NCBI RefSeq assembly: GCF_014697575.1
Contig: NZ_JACJSC010000004.1
Location: forward strand, 62,001-126,000
DNA from: Planktothrix sp. FACHB-1365
GTDB taxonomy: Bacteria; Cyanobacteriota; Cyanobacteriia; Cyanobacteriales; Microcoleaceae
Reading direction: 5' to 3'
Length of the DNA stretch: 64,000 nucleotides
Shown here piece by piece: positions 34,201-44,535 of this stretch; position 1 is the stretch's first letter; each line of letters opens with the position of its first letter. The position numbers and the translations under genes were made by a program. A model generated the notes under the pieces. The model was not told the DNA's origin and did no database searches. It saw nothing but the letters and a program-made list of their open reading frames with translations.

Positions 34201-35664
34201 CTAAAAATTCGCTACAATTATCCCTTGACGCGGGGGAAGGTATACCTCTAATTCTGTGTGTTCATCTTCGGGTTTCCAACTAATTTTTCCTTCTCCATAA
34301 ATTAACCGATTCGGACAGGTTTTTAAATCGGTAACTGTACAATTAATATGGGCTGGTTCAGTTCCTGAATTCACCCAAACCATCACTTCTTCGTTTTCTA
34401 AGCATCGGGCAAACCCATAAACAATTCCTTCAGCATATAATATTTTGTAGGAACCGATTCGTAATGCCTGATACTGATGACGAATAGCAATCAGTTTTTT
34501 ATGATAGTCTAAAACATCCTGATGCCAAGATTCTTTCATCGGGAAAGTTCGGCGAGAGTCAGGGTCGAGTTGTCCTTCTAATCCCACTTCATCTCCATAA
34601 TAAATACTGGGTGCACCGGGAAAAGTAAATAACAATAAAGTTGCTAATTGAACCGTGACTTTATCTCCTCCTGCGATACTAATTAATCGGGCGGTATCAT
34701 GGCTATCGAGTAAATTCAATTGGGTGAGTTGAATTTCCCAAGGATATAACTCTAATAACCCTTGAATTTTTTCTCCATATTCTTTTGCAAATAAGCGAGG
34801 ATAGGGAGAATAAGAAGGGCTTTCGACTAATTCCATTTTAACGCGATCGCCTGCGGTAAACGCAATGGTTGGGCCAGCAAATAAATAATTCATCACCCCG
34901 TCAAATTGGGTTCCATCTAACCATTCTCTGGAATCTCCCCACACTTCTCCCACAATATAAGCTTCTGGATTAACCGCTTTCACTCGCTCTCGAAATTCCT
35001 TCCAAAACCCCGGAGTTTTGACTTCAAAAGGCACATCTAAACGCCAACCATCTATACCAAAATCCACCCAATATTCGGCAACTTCCATGATATATTCCCT
35101 AACTTCAGGATTATCATGATTAAATTGAGGTAAAGCTCGATTTCCCACCCAACCCACATAATTTGCAGGTTTACTGCCATCATAAGCAGATAACGGCCAG
35201 TCTTCAATTTTAAACCAATCTAACCAAGGAGAATGGGGGCCATTTTCTAAAATATCATGAAACTGAAAAAAGCCCCGACTGGCATGATTAAATACCCCAT
35301 CTAAAACTACTTTAATATTGCGTTGATGAGCCGCTTTTAGCATTTCCTCAAACGCTGGATTTCCGCCTAAGATGGGGTCAATTTGATAATAATCATGGGT
35401 ATGGTAACGATGATTAGAAGCCGATTGAAAAATCGGGGTAAAATAAATGGCATTAATCCCTAAATCTTGTAAATAATCTAATTGTTCTATCACTCCCCAT
35501 AAATTTCCTCCTTTATATCCTTGTAAACTCGGTGGTAAATCCCATTGTTCCCAGCGATTAGAACTTAACAATTTTTTGCGGGGAATAGCAGCTTGAGCAA
35601 AGCGATCGGGAAAAATTTGATAAAATACCGCGTGTTTGACCCAATCAGGCGTTTGTACAATCAT
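34201..35664 (-). CDS. Alpha-amylase-family glycoside hydrolase (GH13)
   Basis: The enzyme should cleave alpha-1,4 glucans or cyclodextrins. The start is taken at ATG 35664 (AAGGA 4 bases before); an upstream ATG at 35682 lacks a ribosome site. The GH13 motifs are present: DGVFNHASRGFF, GWRLDVPFEV with nucleophile Asp210, IVGEVWGDSR with acid Glu240, and LLDSHDTARL with Asp323. The compact 487-residue form without an N-terminal extra domain and with the MPKKSW-like hairpin PMKESW resembles neopullulanase or cyclomaltodextrinase. No signal peptide, so it acts inside the cell, probably in glycogen or maltodextrin breakdown; glgC is next to it, divergently. Confidence 0.93.
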   Translation of the reverse strand: MIVQTPDWVKHAVFYQIFPDRFAQAAIPRKKLLSSNRWEQWDLPPSLQGYKGGNLWGVIEQLDYLQDLGINAIYFTPIFQSASNHRYHTHDYYQIDPILGGNPAFEEMLKAAHQRNIKVVLDGVFNHASRGFFQFHDILENGPHSPWLDWFKIEDWPLSAYDGSKPANYVGWVGNRALPQFNHDNPEVREYIMEVAEYWVDFGIDGWRLDVPFEVKTPGFWKEFRERVKAVNPEAYIVGEVWGDSREWLDGTQFDGVMNYLFAGPTIAFTAGDRVKMELVESPSYSPYPRLFAKEYGEKIQGLLELYPWEIQLTQLNLLDSHDTARLISIAGGDKVTVQLATLLLFTFPGAPSIYYGDEVGLEGQLDPDSRRTFPMKESWHQDVLDYHKKLIAIRHQYQALRIGSYKILYAEGIVYGFARCLENEEVMVWVNSGTEPAHINCTVTDLKTCPNRLIYGEGKISWKPEDEHTELEVYLPPRQGIIVANF

Positions 35665-35682
35665 AGAATCCTTATAACTCAT

Positions 35683-36105
35683 CCAAAATACAGTAAAAGC
35701 CTCTATCCTATTTAACCTCTGACTTTAGGTGTAAATTTTGGCAGAAATTCTAAAGTTAAGCAAAATTTCACAAAATTACTTCATTTAACTTAACTAAACT
35801 GAGCCGGGACATTAGTGATTATAGCCCTAGTTATTGTTATTTAAAAAGATCAAGCCTTCTAATCAAATAATAAATTACCTGTTCCCCCTGGAAGAAAGAA
35901 TTATCAACAACGATGTAGGTAGAAACGATTCAACCCTGAAAATTCAATCCTTCTTGAACAATTCCTTGGCCCTTGTTATTCCTTCCTGTTAACTTAACCC
36001 TAACCCAAACTTAAGACAGGTTTTGCTTCTCCCCCCTTGTCAAGAGTACCGTACAGTCGGACACTGGACTTGGGAAGACTATTGGCAGTTGAGAGGTAAT
36101 TTTTT
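35683..36105. other. Divergent promoter region between the amylase gene and glgC
   Basis: No gene-like frame is present in these about 420 bases. It must hold the promoters for glgC and the amylase-family gene, which lie on opposite strands, so co-regulation is possible. I cannot place the start sites. Confidence 0.5.
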
Positions 36106-37395
36106 GTGAAACGAGTTTTAGCAATCATTCTCGGTGGCGGTGCGGGTAGCCGCCTATATCCTTTAACCAAAGTGCGGGCCAAACCTGCGGTGCCCATCGC
36201 GGGGAAATATCGGTTAATCGATATCCCCATTAGTAACTGTATTAACTCCGAAATCCTCAAAATCTACGTTTTAACCCAGTTTAACTCAGCATCCTTAAAC
36301 CGTCATATTGCTCGTGCCTATAACTTCTCTGGCTTTGATGATAGCTTTACAGAAGTGTTAGCCGCCCAACAAACCGCCCAAAACCCGAATTGGTTTCAGG
36401 GTACAGCAGATGCGGTGCGTCAGTATTTGTGGCTGTTTCAAGAATGGGACGTTGACCAATATCTGATTTTATCCGGTGATCATCTTTACCGCATGGACTA
36501 TCGAGAATTTGTCCAACGTCATTTAGATACAAATGCGGATATTACCCTTTCCGTATTACCCATTGATGAAAAACGAGCTTCTGATTTTGGGTTAATGAAA
36601 CTGGATGACTCAGGGCGAGTGGTCAGTTTCAGCGAAAAACCAAAAGGGGACGCCCTCAAACAAATGCAGGTCGATACCTCCATGTTGGGTTTATCTCCTG
36701 AACAAGCCAAAGAAAATCCTTATATTGCTTCGATGGGGATTTATGTCTTTAACAAAGATGTCTTGATTAAGCTGTTAACAGACAATCCTGAACAGACAGA
36801 TTTTGGTAAAGAAATTATTCCCGACGCCTCCGATGATCATAATGTTCAAGCGTTTTTATTTAAAGACTATTGGGAAGATATTGGAACCATTGAAGCATTT
36901 TATAATGCCAATATTGGTTTAACCCAACAACCTGAACCTTCCTTTAGTTTTTACGACGAAAAATCCCCGATTTATACCCGTTCTCGTTATTTACCCCCCA
37001 CGAAAATCTTAGATTGTCACATTACTGAATCCATTGTTGCTGAGGGTTGTATTCTCAAAGAATGTCGGATTGATCATTCTGTTTTGGGCTTACGTTCCCG
37101 TGTGGAAGCTGGATGTGCCATTGAAGATACCCTGCTGATGGGTTCAGACTTTTATCAACCGTTTTCAGAACGTCAATCGGGTTTACAAGAAGGTGAAGTG
37201 CCATTAGGGATTGGTTCTAATACCTTAATTCGTAAGGCAATTGTTGATAAAAATGCCCGCATTGGTCGCAATGTTAAAATTATCAACAAAGATAATATCC
37301 AAGAAGCAGAACGGGAAGATTTAGGATTTTATATCCGCAGTGGGATTGTTGTTGTTCTTAAAAATGCGGTGATTCCTGATGATACCGTGATTTAA
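36106..37395 (+). CDS. glgC: Glucose-1-phosphate adenylyltransferase (ADP-glucose pyrophosphorylase)
   Basis: GlgC makes ADP-glucose, the first committed step of glycogen synthesis. The start is GTG at 36106 with GAGAGG 10 bases upstream. The 429-residue protein has the nucleotide motif [40 protein letters not shown], the catalytic region [15 protein letters not shown], and the glucose-1-phosphate region. The C-terminal beta-helix follows. In cyanobacteria this enzyme is activated by 3-phosphoglycerate and inhibited by phosphate, which links it to Calvin cycle output and hence to prk in this window. A terminator follows. Confidence 0.98.
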   Translation: MKRVLAIILGGGAGSRLYPLTKVRAKPAVPIAGKYRLIDIPISNCINSEILKIYVLTQFNSASLNRHIARAYNFSGFDDSFTEVLAAQQTAQNPNWFQGTADAVRQYLWLFQEWDVDQYLILSGDHLYRMDYREFVQRHLDTNADITLSVLPIDEKRASDFGLMKLDDSGRVVSFSEKPKGDALKQMQVDTSMLGLSPEQAKENPYIASMGIYVFNKDVLIKLLTDNPEQTDFGKEIIPDASDDHNVQAFLFKDYWEDIGTIEAFYNANIGLTQQPEPSFSFYDEKSPIYTRSRYLPPTKILDCHITESIVAEGCILKECRIDHSVLGLRSRVEAGCAIEDTLLMGSDFYQPFSERQSGLQEGEVPLGIGSNTLIRKAIVDKNARIGRNVKIINKDNIQEAEREDLGFYIRSGIVVVLKNAVIPDDTVI

Positions 37396-37433
37396 GGCGA
37401 CTTCAAAAATAAAACTTAACCCATTGTATTCAG

Positions 37434-37463
37434 AGGACTTCCTGAAAATCAGGAGTCCTTTCT
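37434..37463 (+). terminator. Terminator of glgC
   Basis: AGGACTTCCTGA pairs with TCAGGAGTCCT (one bulge) with a 3-base loop, followed by TTTC. It separates glgC from the CNNM/CBS gene. Confidence 0.75.
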
Positions 37464-37536
37464 TGCATAGATTCCTGTTCAAAATTGGCTGATTGCAATG
37501 ACAATGCTCTACAATCAAAACAGTTTTTTTAGATAA

Positions 37537-38709
<1,173 letters not shown>

Positions 38710-38781
38710 TGGAAAAAAAAGTTTTCCAAACCCCTAGACATTTCCTGAGATTGTGCTACTATATAAAATTGTTGAATAAAT

Positions 38782-38863
38782 GGGTCGATGCCCGAGCGGT
38801 TAATGGGGGCGGACTGTAAATCCGCTGGCTACGCCTACGCTGGTTCAAATCCAGCTCGGCCCA
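38782..38863 (+). tRNA. tRNA-Tyr (GTA)
   Basis: The acceptor stem GGGTCGA pairs with TCGGCCC (one G-T). The anticodon arm GCGGA-CTGTAAA-TCCGC gives anticodon GTA. A long variable arm (TGGCTACGCCTACGC) fits a class II tRNA, and the T arm is GCTGGTTCAAATCCAGC. The 3' CC follows; CCA is not complete in the gene. Confidence 0.95.
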
Positions 38864-38929
38864 CCTCTAAAATTAAACCTTAGAGATTAGGAACTTCCAA
38901 GTTTTAGTTCTTACTTTTTAATTTTTTTT

Positions 38930-39001
38930 GCCCGTGTAACTCAGTGGTAGAGTACCTCCTTGGTAAGGAGGAAGTCACGAGTTCAATCCTCGTCACGGGC
39001 T
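38930..39001 (+). tRNA. tRNA-Thr (GGT)
   Basis: The acceptor stem GCCCGTG pairs with CACGGGC. The anticodon arm CCTCC-TTGGTAA-GGAGG gives anticodon GGT. It lies 66 bases after tRNA-Tyr, probably in one transcript. Confidence 0.95.
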
Positions 39002-39026
39002 TATGTTCTTGGGTTAACTCTAAGCA

Positions 39027-39068
39027 CTTGCTGACAAGGCTGACATCCTGACTTCAGCCTTAAGCAAG
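39027..39068. terminator. Long hairpin between tRNA-Thr and the ACT-like gene
   Basis: AAGGCTGA (39036-39043) is fully complementary to TCAGCCTT (39054-39061), and CTTGC/GCAAG extends the stem outside an internal loop. It lies between two convergent genes and may stop transcription from both sides. Confidence 0.55.
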
Positions 39069-39099
39069 GGAGATTCTACCACTGTAGCCCATATTGTCT

Positions 39100-39825
39100 T
39101 TAAAAGCGCTCTCCCATTAACCGTTGTCGCATTCCTTCGGCGATTTTTTGGCCAAGATATTCAGGAATTAGACTTTCATTCGGCCCTAAGAGATATAAAA
39201 TTAATCGGGTTCGTCCCCGCCAAACTAATAAATTAGCATTCACAACTAATAAATCTTCTTGCCAGATCGCATACATGACTTTATAAAAAAGTCCAGGCTG
39301 GTTGTCGGCTTCAATCAATAACGCTGGGAGGTGAAACACCGGGTCAACATAAAACTCCGTTGCGACATCTTCTAAACCTGCATCCAGGTTAAATTCTACA
39401 GCCAACATTTCTTCCACCTCGAAATGTCCGGCCAAAGCTTCTCGAACAGCCCGACAAACGTTTTCTGAGGTTTTCTCGCTGAGAGCTTTACCCCCACGAG
39501 ACAGCACCAACTTAATAAACACCAACATGGGCGGGTAAATTTGGCCATACAAACTGAGACTGTGAATCGTCAGGCCATAAGCAGCCAAAACCCCAAAAAT
39601 ATCACTCAGTAAAAACGACTGATTCCGATAGGCAAAATGCAACGCACTTTTATTGCCATCAGGCTGAATTTCAATTACCGCTTGTTTCGTTTTATAAACT
39701 TGATAGGCGAGTTTCAAGTTTTGCAATTGAATTTCACTACTGACAAATTGCTCATAAAACTGTGGAAACGCCCGGTTGAAGCGTTTTAGGAGTTCCAAAG
39801 TTGAAGGTTTTAAGCCAGGAGCCAT
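39100..39825 (-). CDS. ACT-domain-like protein of unknown function
   Basis: The 241-residue protein contains two regions with ACT character: FLLSDIFGVLAAYGLTIHSL (about residues 72-91) and LIEADNQPGLFYKVMYAIWQ followed by EDLLVVNANLLVW (about 172-205). ACT domains bind amino acids and control enzymes. I recall this layout as a cyanobacterial conserved protein without a name. It is divergent from the GNAT gene with only 73 bases between starts. Confidence 0.75.
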   Translation of the reverse strand: MAPGLKPSTLELLKRFNRAFPQFYEQFVSSEIQLQNLKLAYQVYKTKQAVIEIQPDGNKSALHFAYRNQSFLLSDIFGVLAAYGLTIHSLSLYGQIYPPMLVFIKLVLSRGGKALSEKTSENVCRAVREALAGHFEVEEMLAVEFNLDAGLEDVATEFYVDPVFHLPALLIEADNQPGLFYKVMYAIWQEDLLVVNANLLVWRGRTRLILYLLGPNESLIPEYLGQKIAEGMRQRLMGERF

Positions 39826-39898
39826 AATTCAGGTGAAGGTACGGGAGATATACTATCTAGTACAGTGATTCATCATCTATTACCATAACCACGCCTGC

Positions 39899-40450
39899 AT
39901 GGGTTTTTGGAAAAACTTGTTTAGCAGTTCGGATTCCTCTTCCTCATTCTCCCAGATAGCGGAGTATGAGGCATACGAGGTTGGAGGCGAGGAGTCAGTA
40001 TTTCTCAACTCTCGCCCATCATCGAATAATAATGGTCGCATTTTTTTTAGCACCGATCGGGACATTGATTTATATGAGTTGGAAGAACTTTGCAGTGCTG
40101 TCGGTTGGTCTCGGCGGCCCCTGCGTAAAGTCAAAAAAGCCATTCAGTATAGTTTCCTTGTCGTTTCCATGTGGCAAATTCGGGGCAACCAGCGACGGCT
40201 GATTGGTTTTGCTAGAGCTACATCCGATCATGCGTTTAATGCGACTCTCTGGGATGTGGTCGTTCACCCAGATTTCCAAAGTAAAGGTCTGGGTAAAGCC
40301 TTGATGAAATTTATCATCAAGAAACTCCGTAGCGATGATATCAGCAACATTACTCTATTTGCTGACCCTCATGTTGTGGATTTTTACCGAAATTTGGGTT
40401 TTATATCCGATCCAGAGGGGATTAAAGGAATGTTCTGGTATCCAGATTAG
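39899..40450 (+). CDS. GNAT acetyltransferase (Ycf52-like)
   Basis: The 183-residue protein has the GNAT acetyl-CoA loop: [20 protein letters not shown] (about residues 119-140), then [19 protein letters not shown]. The Ser-rich N-terminal 55 residues are extra. It matches the cyanobacterial/chloroplast Ycf52 group, whose plant and cyanobacterial members acetylate lysines or arylamines such as serotonin. The substrate here is unproven. Confidence 0.88.
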   Translation: MGFWKNLFSSSDSSSSFSQIAEYEAYEVGGEESVFLNSRPSSNNNGRIFFSTDRDIDLYELEELCSAVGWSRRPLRKVKKAIQYSFLVVSMWQIRGNQRRLIGFARATSDHAFNATLWDVVVHPDFQSKGLGKALMKFIIKKLRSDDISNITLFADPHVVDFYRNLGFISDPEGIKGMFWYPD

Positions 40451-40456
40451 GCTGAG

Positions 40457-40500
40457 GGTGTTAGGTGTTAGGTGTCAGGTGTCAGGTCTCAGGTGTTAGG
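40457..40500. repeat. Heptamer tandem repeat (GTGTTAG/GTGTCAG type)
   Basis: Six or so units of GGTGTTA/GGTGTCA occur in tandem just after the GNAT gene. A second heptamer tract, AAACCCG/AAACCTG, lies at 40531-40563. Both belong to the STRR class. Confidence 0.85.
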
Positions 40501-40636
40501 GAAGAAGTGTTGGGATGGGAAAAACAGCTTAAACCCGAAACCTGAAACCCGAAACCTGAAACCCAGCTTTATGATCAATTTTGCAATTTTTAATCCCATC
40601 CGTGCAAATTTAGGTTATACTAGGATAAAGATTTAA

Positions 40637-40710
40637 CGGGATGTAGCGCAGCTTGGTAGCGCGCCTGCTTTGGGAGCAGGATGCCGCAGGTTCAAATCCT
40701 GTCATCCCGA
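40637..40710 (+). tRNA. tRNA-Pro (TGG)
   Basis: The acceptor stem CGGGATG pairs with CATCCCG, followed by A. The anticodon arm CCTGC-TTTGGGA-GCAGG gives anticodon TGG. The D arm and T arm (CAGGTTCAAATCCTG) are normal. Confidence 0.96.
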
Positions 40711-40746
40711 TTCGACCACGACACCTTTAATCAAAGCAGTTACACC

Positions 40747-40769
40747 ACCAAGCTGCGCTACATCCCGTT
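40747..40769 (-). repeat. Inverted copy of the 5' end of tRNA-Pro
   Basis: These 23 bases are the exact reverse complement of 40635-40657, the acceptor 5' strand and D arm of the tRNA-Pro gene, 37 bases after its 3' end. The intervening minus-strand sequence does not fold as a tRNA. Confidence 0.9.
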
Positions 40770-40885
40770 GCTTGTATCTAGTGTTTCTACCTTAAGGATA
40801 CAAGATAGAAACAAGATAGGCAATGTTTAGCTCTCTCTGGAGTAAGGTCTCAAGCTCAAATCTCTATCACATCAATTCACAATTG

Positions 40886-43807
40886 TCAAATCCCATCAAT
40901 ATTATTCTGGGGTACAATCCATTGAGACTCCCTAGATTTGAGTTTTGTCTGTTTTAATAATTTGGCGATCGCTGCGACTAATTTATCCGGTTCAACGGGT
41001 TTAGATAAGTGCATTTGAAATCCAGCCGTCAAAGCTTTTTTCTGATTGGTTTCGCCCGCATAAGCGGTTAAGGCAATCGCGGGAATTTTCCCCCCTTTTT
41101 CTAAAGGTTTGCTTCTAATTTCACTCATCAACATATAGCCATTCACGTCTGGCATTCCAATATCACAAATCATCACATCAGGTAAGGATTCATTTAATAA
41201 CAATAAAGCCTCTTGAGCCGAAGCCGCTAACTGCACAGAAGCCCCCGCTTCTTCCAAGAAAAATGCGACTAACTCCCGCATATCGGCTTCATCATCAATA
41301 GCCAGAATTTTAATCCCGGTTAAATCAATAACATCTAAGATTAATTCCCCATCAAAATCCGTCTCCTCCCCCTCCATCATTAAAGGTAATCTCACCGTAA
41401 ACGTAGCCCCCTGTCCGTCCCCTGGACTTTCAGCCCAAACCATTCCCCCATGTAACTCTGTTAAATACCGAACAATGGCTAACCCCAATCCCAACCCCCC
41501 AAACTGCCGAGTAGTGGTACTATCCGCTTGCCGAAAATAATCAAAAACATGGGGTAGAAAATCCGGTGTAATTCCTTGACCCGTATCCTGAACCCTAACT
41601 TGACCCTGGTTATTCACCGTTTCTAAATAGATATCAACCCGACCCCCCGGATCGGTGAATTTAACCGCATTAGAAACCAGATTCCAAATAATTTGTTGTA
41701 AACGACCTAAATCCCCTAACACTGGGCGTACATTCGGTTCTAGGTGGGTATAAAGCCCAATTTCCTTGGCATCGGCCGCTAATTGTACCGTCTCTAATGC
41801 CGCATGAATCGCATTGTCCAAATGTACCGGAAATGTGCTTAACGCTAACTTTCCCCGTAAAATCCGAGACACATCCAACAAATCCTCAATCAGTTGCGCC
41901 TGTAACTTAGCATTGCGTTCAATAATTTCTAAAGCACGATGGGTTGTTTCCTCATTAATCTTACCCGTCCGCAATAAACTCGCCCATCCTAAAATGGGAT
42001 TCAACGGCGATCGCAACTCATGGGACAAAACCGCCAAAAACTCATCCTTAATCCGATTTGCGGCCTCTGCTTCTTCCCGCACTGTTCGTTCTCGCTTCAG
42101 AAGTTCTTCCCGTTCAATTTCGGTTTGTTTGAGTTCAGTCAAATCCAAGACAAAACAAAGCCAAGTCAGGGGATTTTCTTCTAATAAAGTTGCCCCGATT
42201 AAAATGGGAACCCGACTTCCCGACGAGTGAATATATTCCTTTTCAAAGGGAGGACATTTTCCGGTATTGCGGAGTTCTTCTAACCCTTGTTCATCCACAT
42301 CAAGATATTCAGGTGGTGTTAAATTGAGCCAACTAATTTCACCCGCTATTAATTGTTCACGGGTATAACCCACCATCTGTAAAAATACATCATTGGCTTC
42401 CACAATCTTATCTAAATTGCAAACAATCACCCCAATAATATTGGCATCAACTAAACGCTTAAACTTAGCTTCACTGACTCGCAAAGCATCTTCCAGGCGT
42501 TTGCGTTCGGTAATATCAAAGGACATTCCCCCCAGCAAACGACGACCCGCAGCATCGGTGATGGGAAATTTAAACGACATCCCATAGAACTCAACCCCAT
42601 TACGGGTGATACATTCCAAGAATTCCGCCGCTTGAGCGGAACTCAGAACGGCTTGATCATGTTGTTGAAACTGGGATGCTATTTCTGGGAATAACTCAAA
42701 ATCCGTCTTGCCAATAATATTCTCCAGGGAAGTATCGACTAATTGGGTCGCCACCCAATTCGCATAAATATAACGACCTTGTTCATCCTTGATATAAGCG
42801 ATGGCTGGAATATGTCGCATGAACCCTTCAAACAAAATTTGGCTTTCTTTTAAGTCTTGTTCAACCCGTTTCCCTTGGGTAATATTCTGAAAAATAGCAA
42901 CGGCTGCGACAATATCTCCTTGTTGATCTCGAATGGGAGCAGAATTTACGGAAATAAAGACTTGATTTCCATCAGTTCGTTCTAAGCGAATTTCCTCGGC
43001 GGTGACAATTTCTCCCGTTGAGAGCGATCGCATTAAGGGCCATTCATCGGGCGCGTACCGTTGACCATTTGCCCGAAAACCCTCGAAATCTACAATTTGA
43101 TCATATTCTTCAAGTTTGGATTCTGTCTCGTAGGAATAGCCAATAATTTGACTCACCTGTTTATTCGCTAAAATTAGTTGACCAGATTTTCCATCCGCTA
43201 GTAATACCCCCGCAGGCATTTGTTGTAATACGGCTTCAAGTCGGGCGCGTTCGGTTTCTAATTGTTGTAAAAGGTTTTTCCGTTGTGTATCATTTTCCTG
43301 AGAAGGGGTATTAACAAGTTCTAAAGTTGTTTCCGTTACTGTTGTAAAAATACCACCAATACTTCCCGTTTCCGTCCAAATCGGACTAGAAGTGAAGGAG
43401 AAATAACAGGTTTTAACATCCCCATCTTGTTCAATTTGTAGCGGTTGGTTAAAGATTTGGGTAGTTTCTCCGGTTGTGAATACGGTCTGAAGACAGGGGT
43501 AAATATAGTTCCACAATTCCCCCTCAACTTCAGAAGCTGGTTGTCCTAAACTTAGTTTCGGATCGAGAATTTTCCATAATAAACAATAGGCATCATTATA
43601 CAGTTGAATAAAGTTTTCACCCCAAAACACAATCATGGGTAAAGGAGATGTCAAACTAATATTCAGGGCTGTGCGTAAACTCTGTGGCCAAGTCGAGATA
43701 CTGCCGAGAGAGGTTACATTCCAATCAATAGCAGATAATAGCTTACCGATTTCACCACCTTTGGCCAAGATATCTTCAAATTGAGATATCTTTCCCCCTT
43801 GATTCAC
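40886..43807 (-). CDS. Hybrid sensor histidine kinase/response regulator with several PAS domains
   Basis: The start is GTG 43807 with AGGAG 8 bases upstream. Domains in order: an N-terminal PAS-like sensor (about 1-170), three PAS domains (about 190-310, 320-440, 445-565), HisKA with phospho-acceptor His in AVLSHELRSPLNPILGW (about 590), HATPase_c (NLVSNAVKF, TGQGITPDFLPHVFDYFRQ, FGGLGLGLAI), and a receiver domain (LAIDDEADMRELVAFFLEEA; phospho-Asp in VMICDIGMPDVNGY; Lys in MHLSKPVEPDKL). It has no membrane segment and is probably cytoplasmic. No DNA-binding output gene is adjacent, so its partner is elsewhere. Confidence 0.95.
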   Translation of the reverse strand: MNQGGKISQFEDILAKGGEIGKLLSAIDWNVTSLGSISTWPQSLRTALNISLTSPLPMIVFWGENFIQLYNDAYCLLWKILDPKLSLGQPASEVEGELWNYIYPCLQTVFTTGETTQIFNQPLQIEQDGDVKTCYFSFTSSPIWTETGSIGGIFTTVTETTLELVNTPSQENDTQRKNLLQQLETERARLEAVLQQMPAGVLLADGKSGQLILANKQVSQIIGYSYETESKLEEYDQIVDFEGFRANGQRYAPDEWPLMRSLSTGEIVTAEEIRLERTDGNQVFISVNSAPIRDQQGDIVAAVAIFQNITQGKRVEQDLKESQILFEGFMRHIPAIAYIKDEQGRYIYANWVATQLVDTSLENIIGKTDFELFPEIASQFQQHDQAVLSSAQAAEFLECITRNGVEFYGMSFKFPITDAAGRRLLGGMSFDITERKRLEDALRVSEAKFKRLVDANIIGVIVCNLDKIVEANDVFLQMVGYTREQLIAGEISWLNLTPPEYLDVDEQGLEELRNTGKCPPFEKEYIHSSGSRVPILIGATLLEENPLTWLCFVLDLTELKQTEIEREELLKRERTVREEAEAANRIKDEFLAVLSHELRSPLNPILGWASLLRTGKINEETTHRALEIIERNAKLQAQLIEDLLDVSRILRGKLALSTFPVHLDNAIHAALETVQLAADAKEIGLYTHLEPNVRPVLGDLGRLQQIIWNLVSNAVKFTDPGGRVDIYLETVNNQGQVRVQDTGQGITPDFLPHVFDYFRQADSTTTRQFGGLGLGLAIVRYLTELHGGMVWAESPGDGQGATFTVRLPLMMEGEETDFDGELILDVIDLTGIKILAIDDEADMRELVAFFLEEAGASVQLAASAQEALLLLNESLPDVMICDIGMPDVNGYMLMSEIRSKPLEKGGKIPAIALTAYAGETNQKKALTAGFQMHLSKPVEPDKLVAAIAKLLKQTKLKSRESQWIVPQNNIDGI

Positions 43808-44302
43808 GATTGTTACTCCTGTAGTTTTGGGTTTCCGATATTAGGTGTTAGGTTTGGCGTTTTGATTCAGGTTGTAGTCGTAGGGGCGGGTTGATTAAGG
43901 TATAGTTGGTTCAGCAGGGACTCATAGAACTTGCCTGTATCAGTTAAGAGTTAAATAATTAATATATCACAATTTGCCTATTATATTATTAACTTTTTTT
44001 GTAGCGTGGTTTACAATCAAACCGTAATTAAGCTTAAAACATTGCTGTTTATTTTTGTTTTCGGAGATCGATATACCAGAGATAAATCCGATCTTTAAAA
44101 TAAACGTTATCCCATAAATCATGATAGCTTTGGCTATCGAAAAATTGTTAATAAACTTATTTAATAATATCCCCAATTGTAGGGTGTGTAAGCGCAGCGC
44201 ACGCACCATTTATACAGCATTAATTAAACCTTTTCTGTTAGTAAATTCATCCTATTTTAGACGTTAAGTAACAATTTGATTTTAACATTATTTCTAAATC
44301 CC
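43808..44302. other. Intergenic region, no gene
   Basis: Contains a short TTAGGTGTTAGG tract near 43840 and a GTGTGTAAGCGCAGCGCACG fragment near 44184. I find no credible reading frame. Confidence 0.5.
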
Positions 44303-44420
44303 TCGTTCCCTCGTTTCTAGGTTCTACCTAGAAATGTCAAAAGGTGGCTCTGCCACCAATAAATAATAGAGGCGGAGCCTCTATCATAGCATTCCCAGGC
44401 TGGAGCCTGGGAGCGAGGGA
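44303..44420. repeat. Multi-hairpin repeat element, four modules (opposite orientation)
   Basis: In order: CCCTCGTTCCCTCG, then TTTCTAGGT/ACCTAGAAA (44314-44334), GGTGGC/GCCACC (44343-44357), AGAGGC/GCCTCT (44368-44382) and TTCCCAGGCT/AGCCTGGGAG (44392-44412) with GAGCGAGGGA. It is the reverse complement order of 21102-21204 and looks like a complete copy, bounded by CCCTCG/CGAGGG. Confidence 0.85.
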
Positions 44421-44535
44421 AAAGCGAAGACTGCGATTGAGTTAGGGTTGTTGGGTGACTTGTGCAGATTGATGAGTTTGTAGACAGAGGTTTATGTTAT
44501 TATTAAAATAGGTCAACGTATCGGATGACAATATC

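Noticed and set aside
40711-40769. Second tRNA on the minus strand next to tRNA-Pro
   Set aside because: Only the acceptor 5' strand and D arm are copied; the 3' acceptor strand does not pair and no proper anticodon arm forms.
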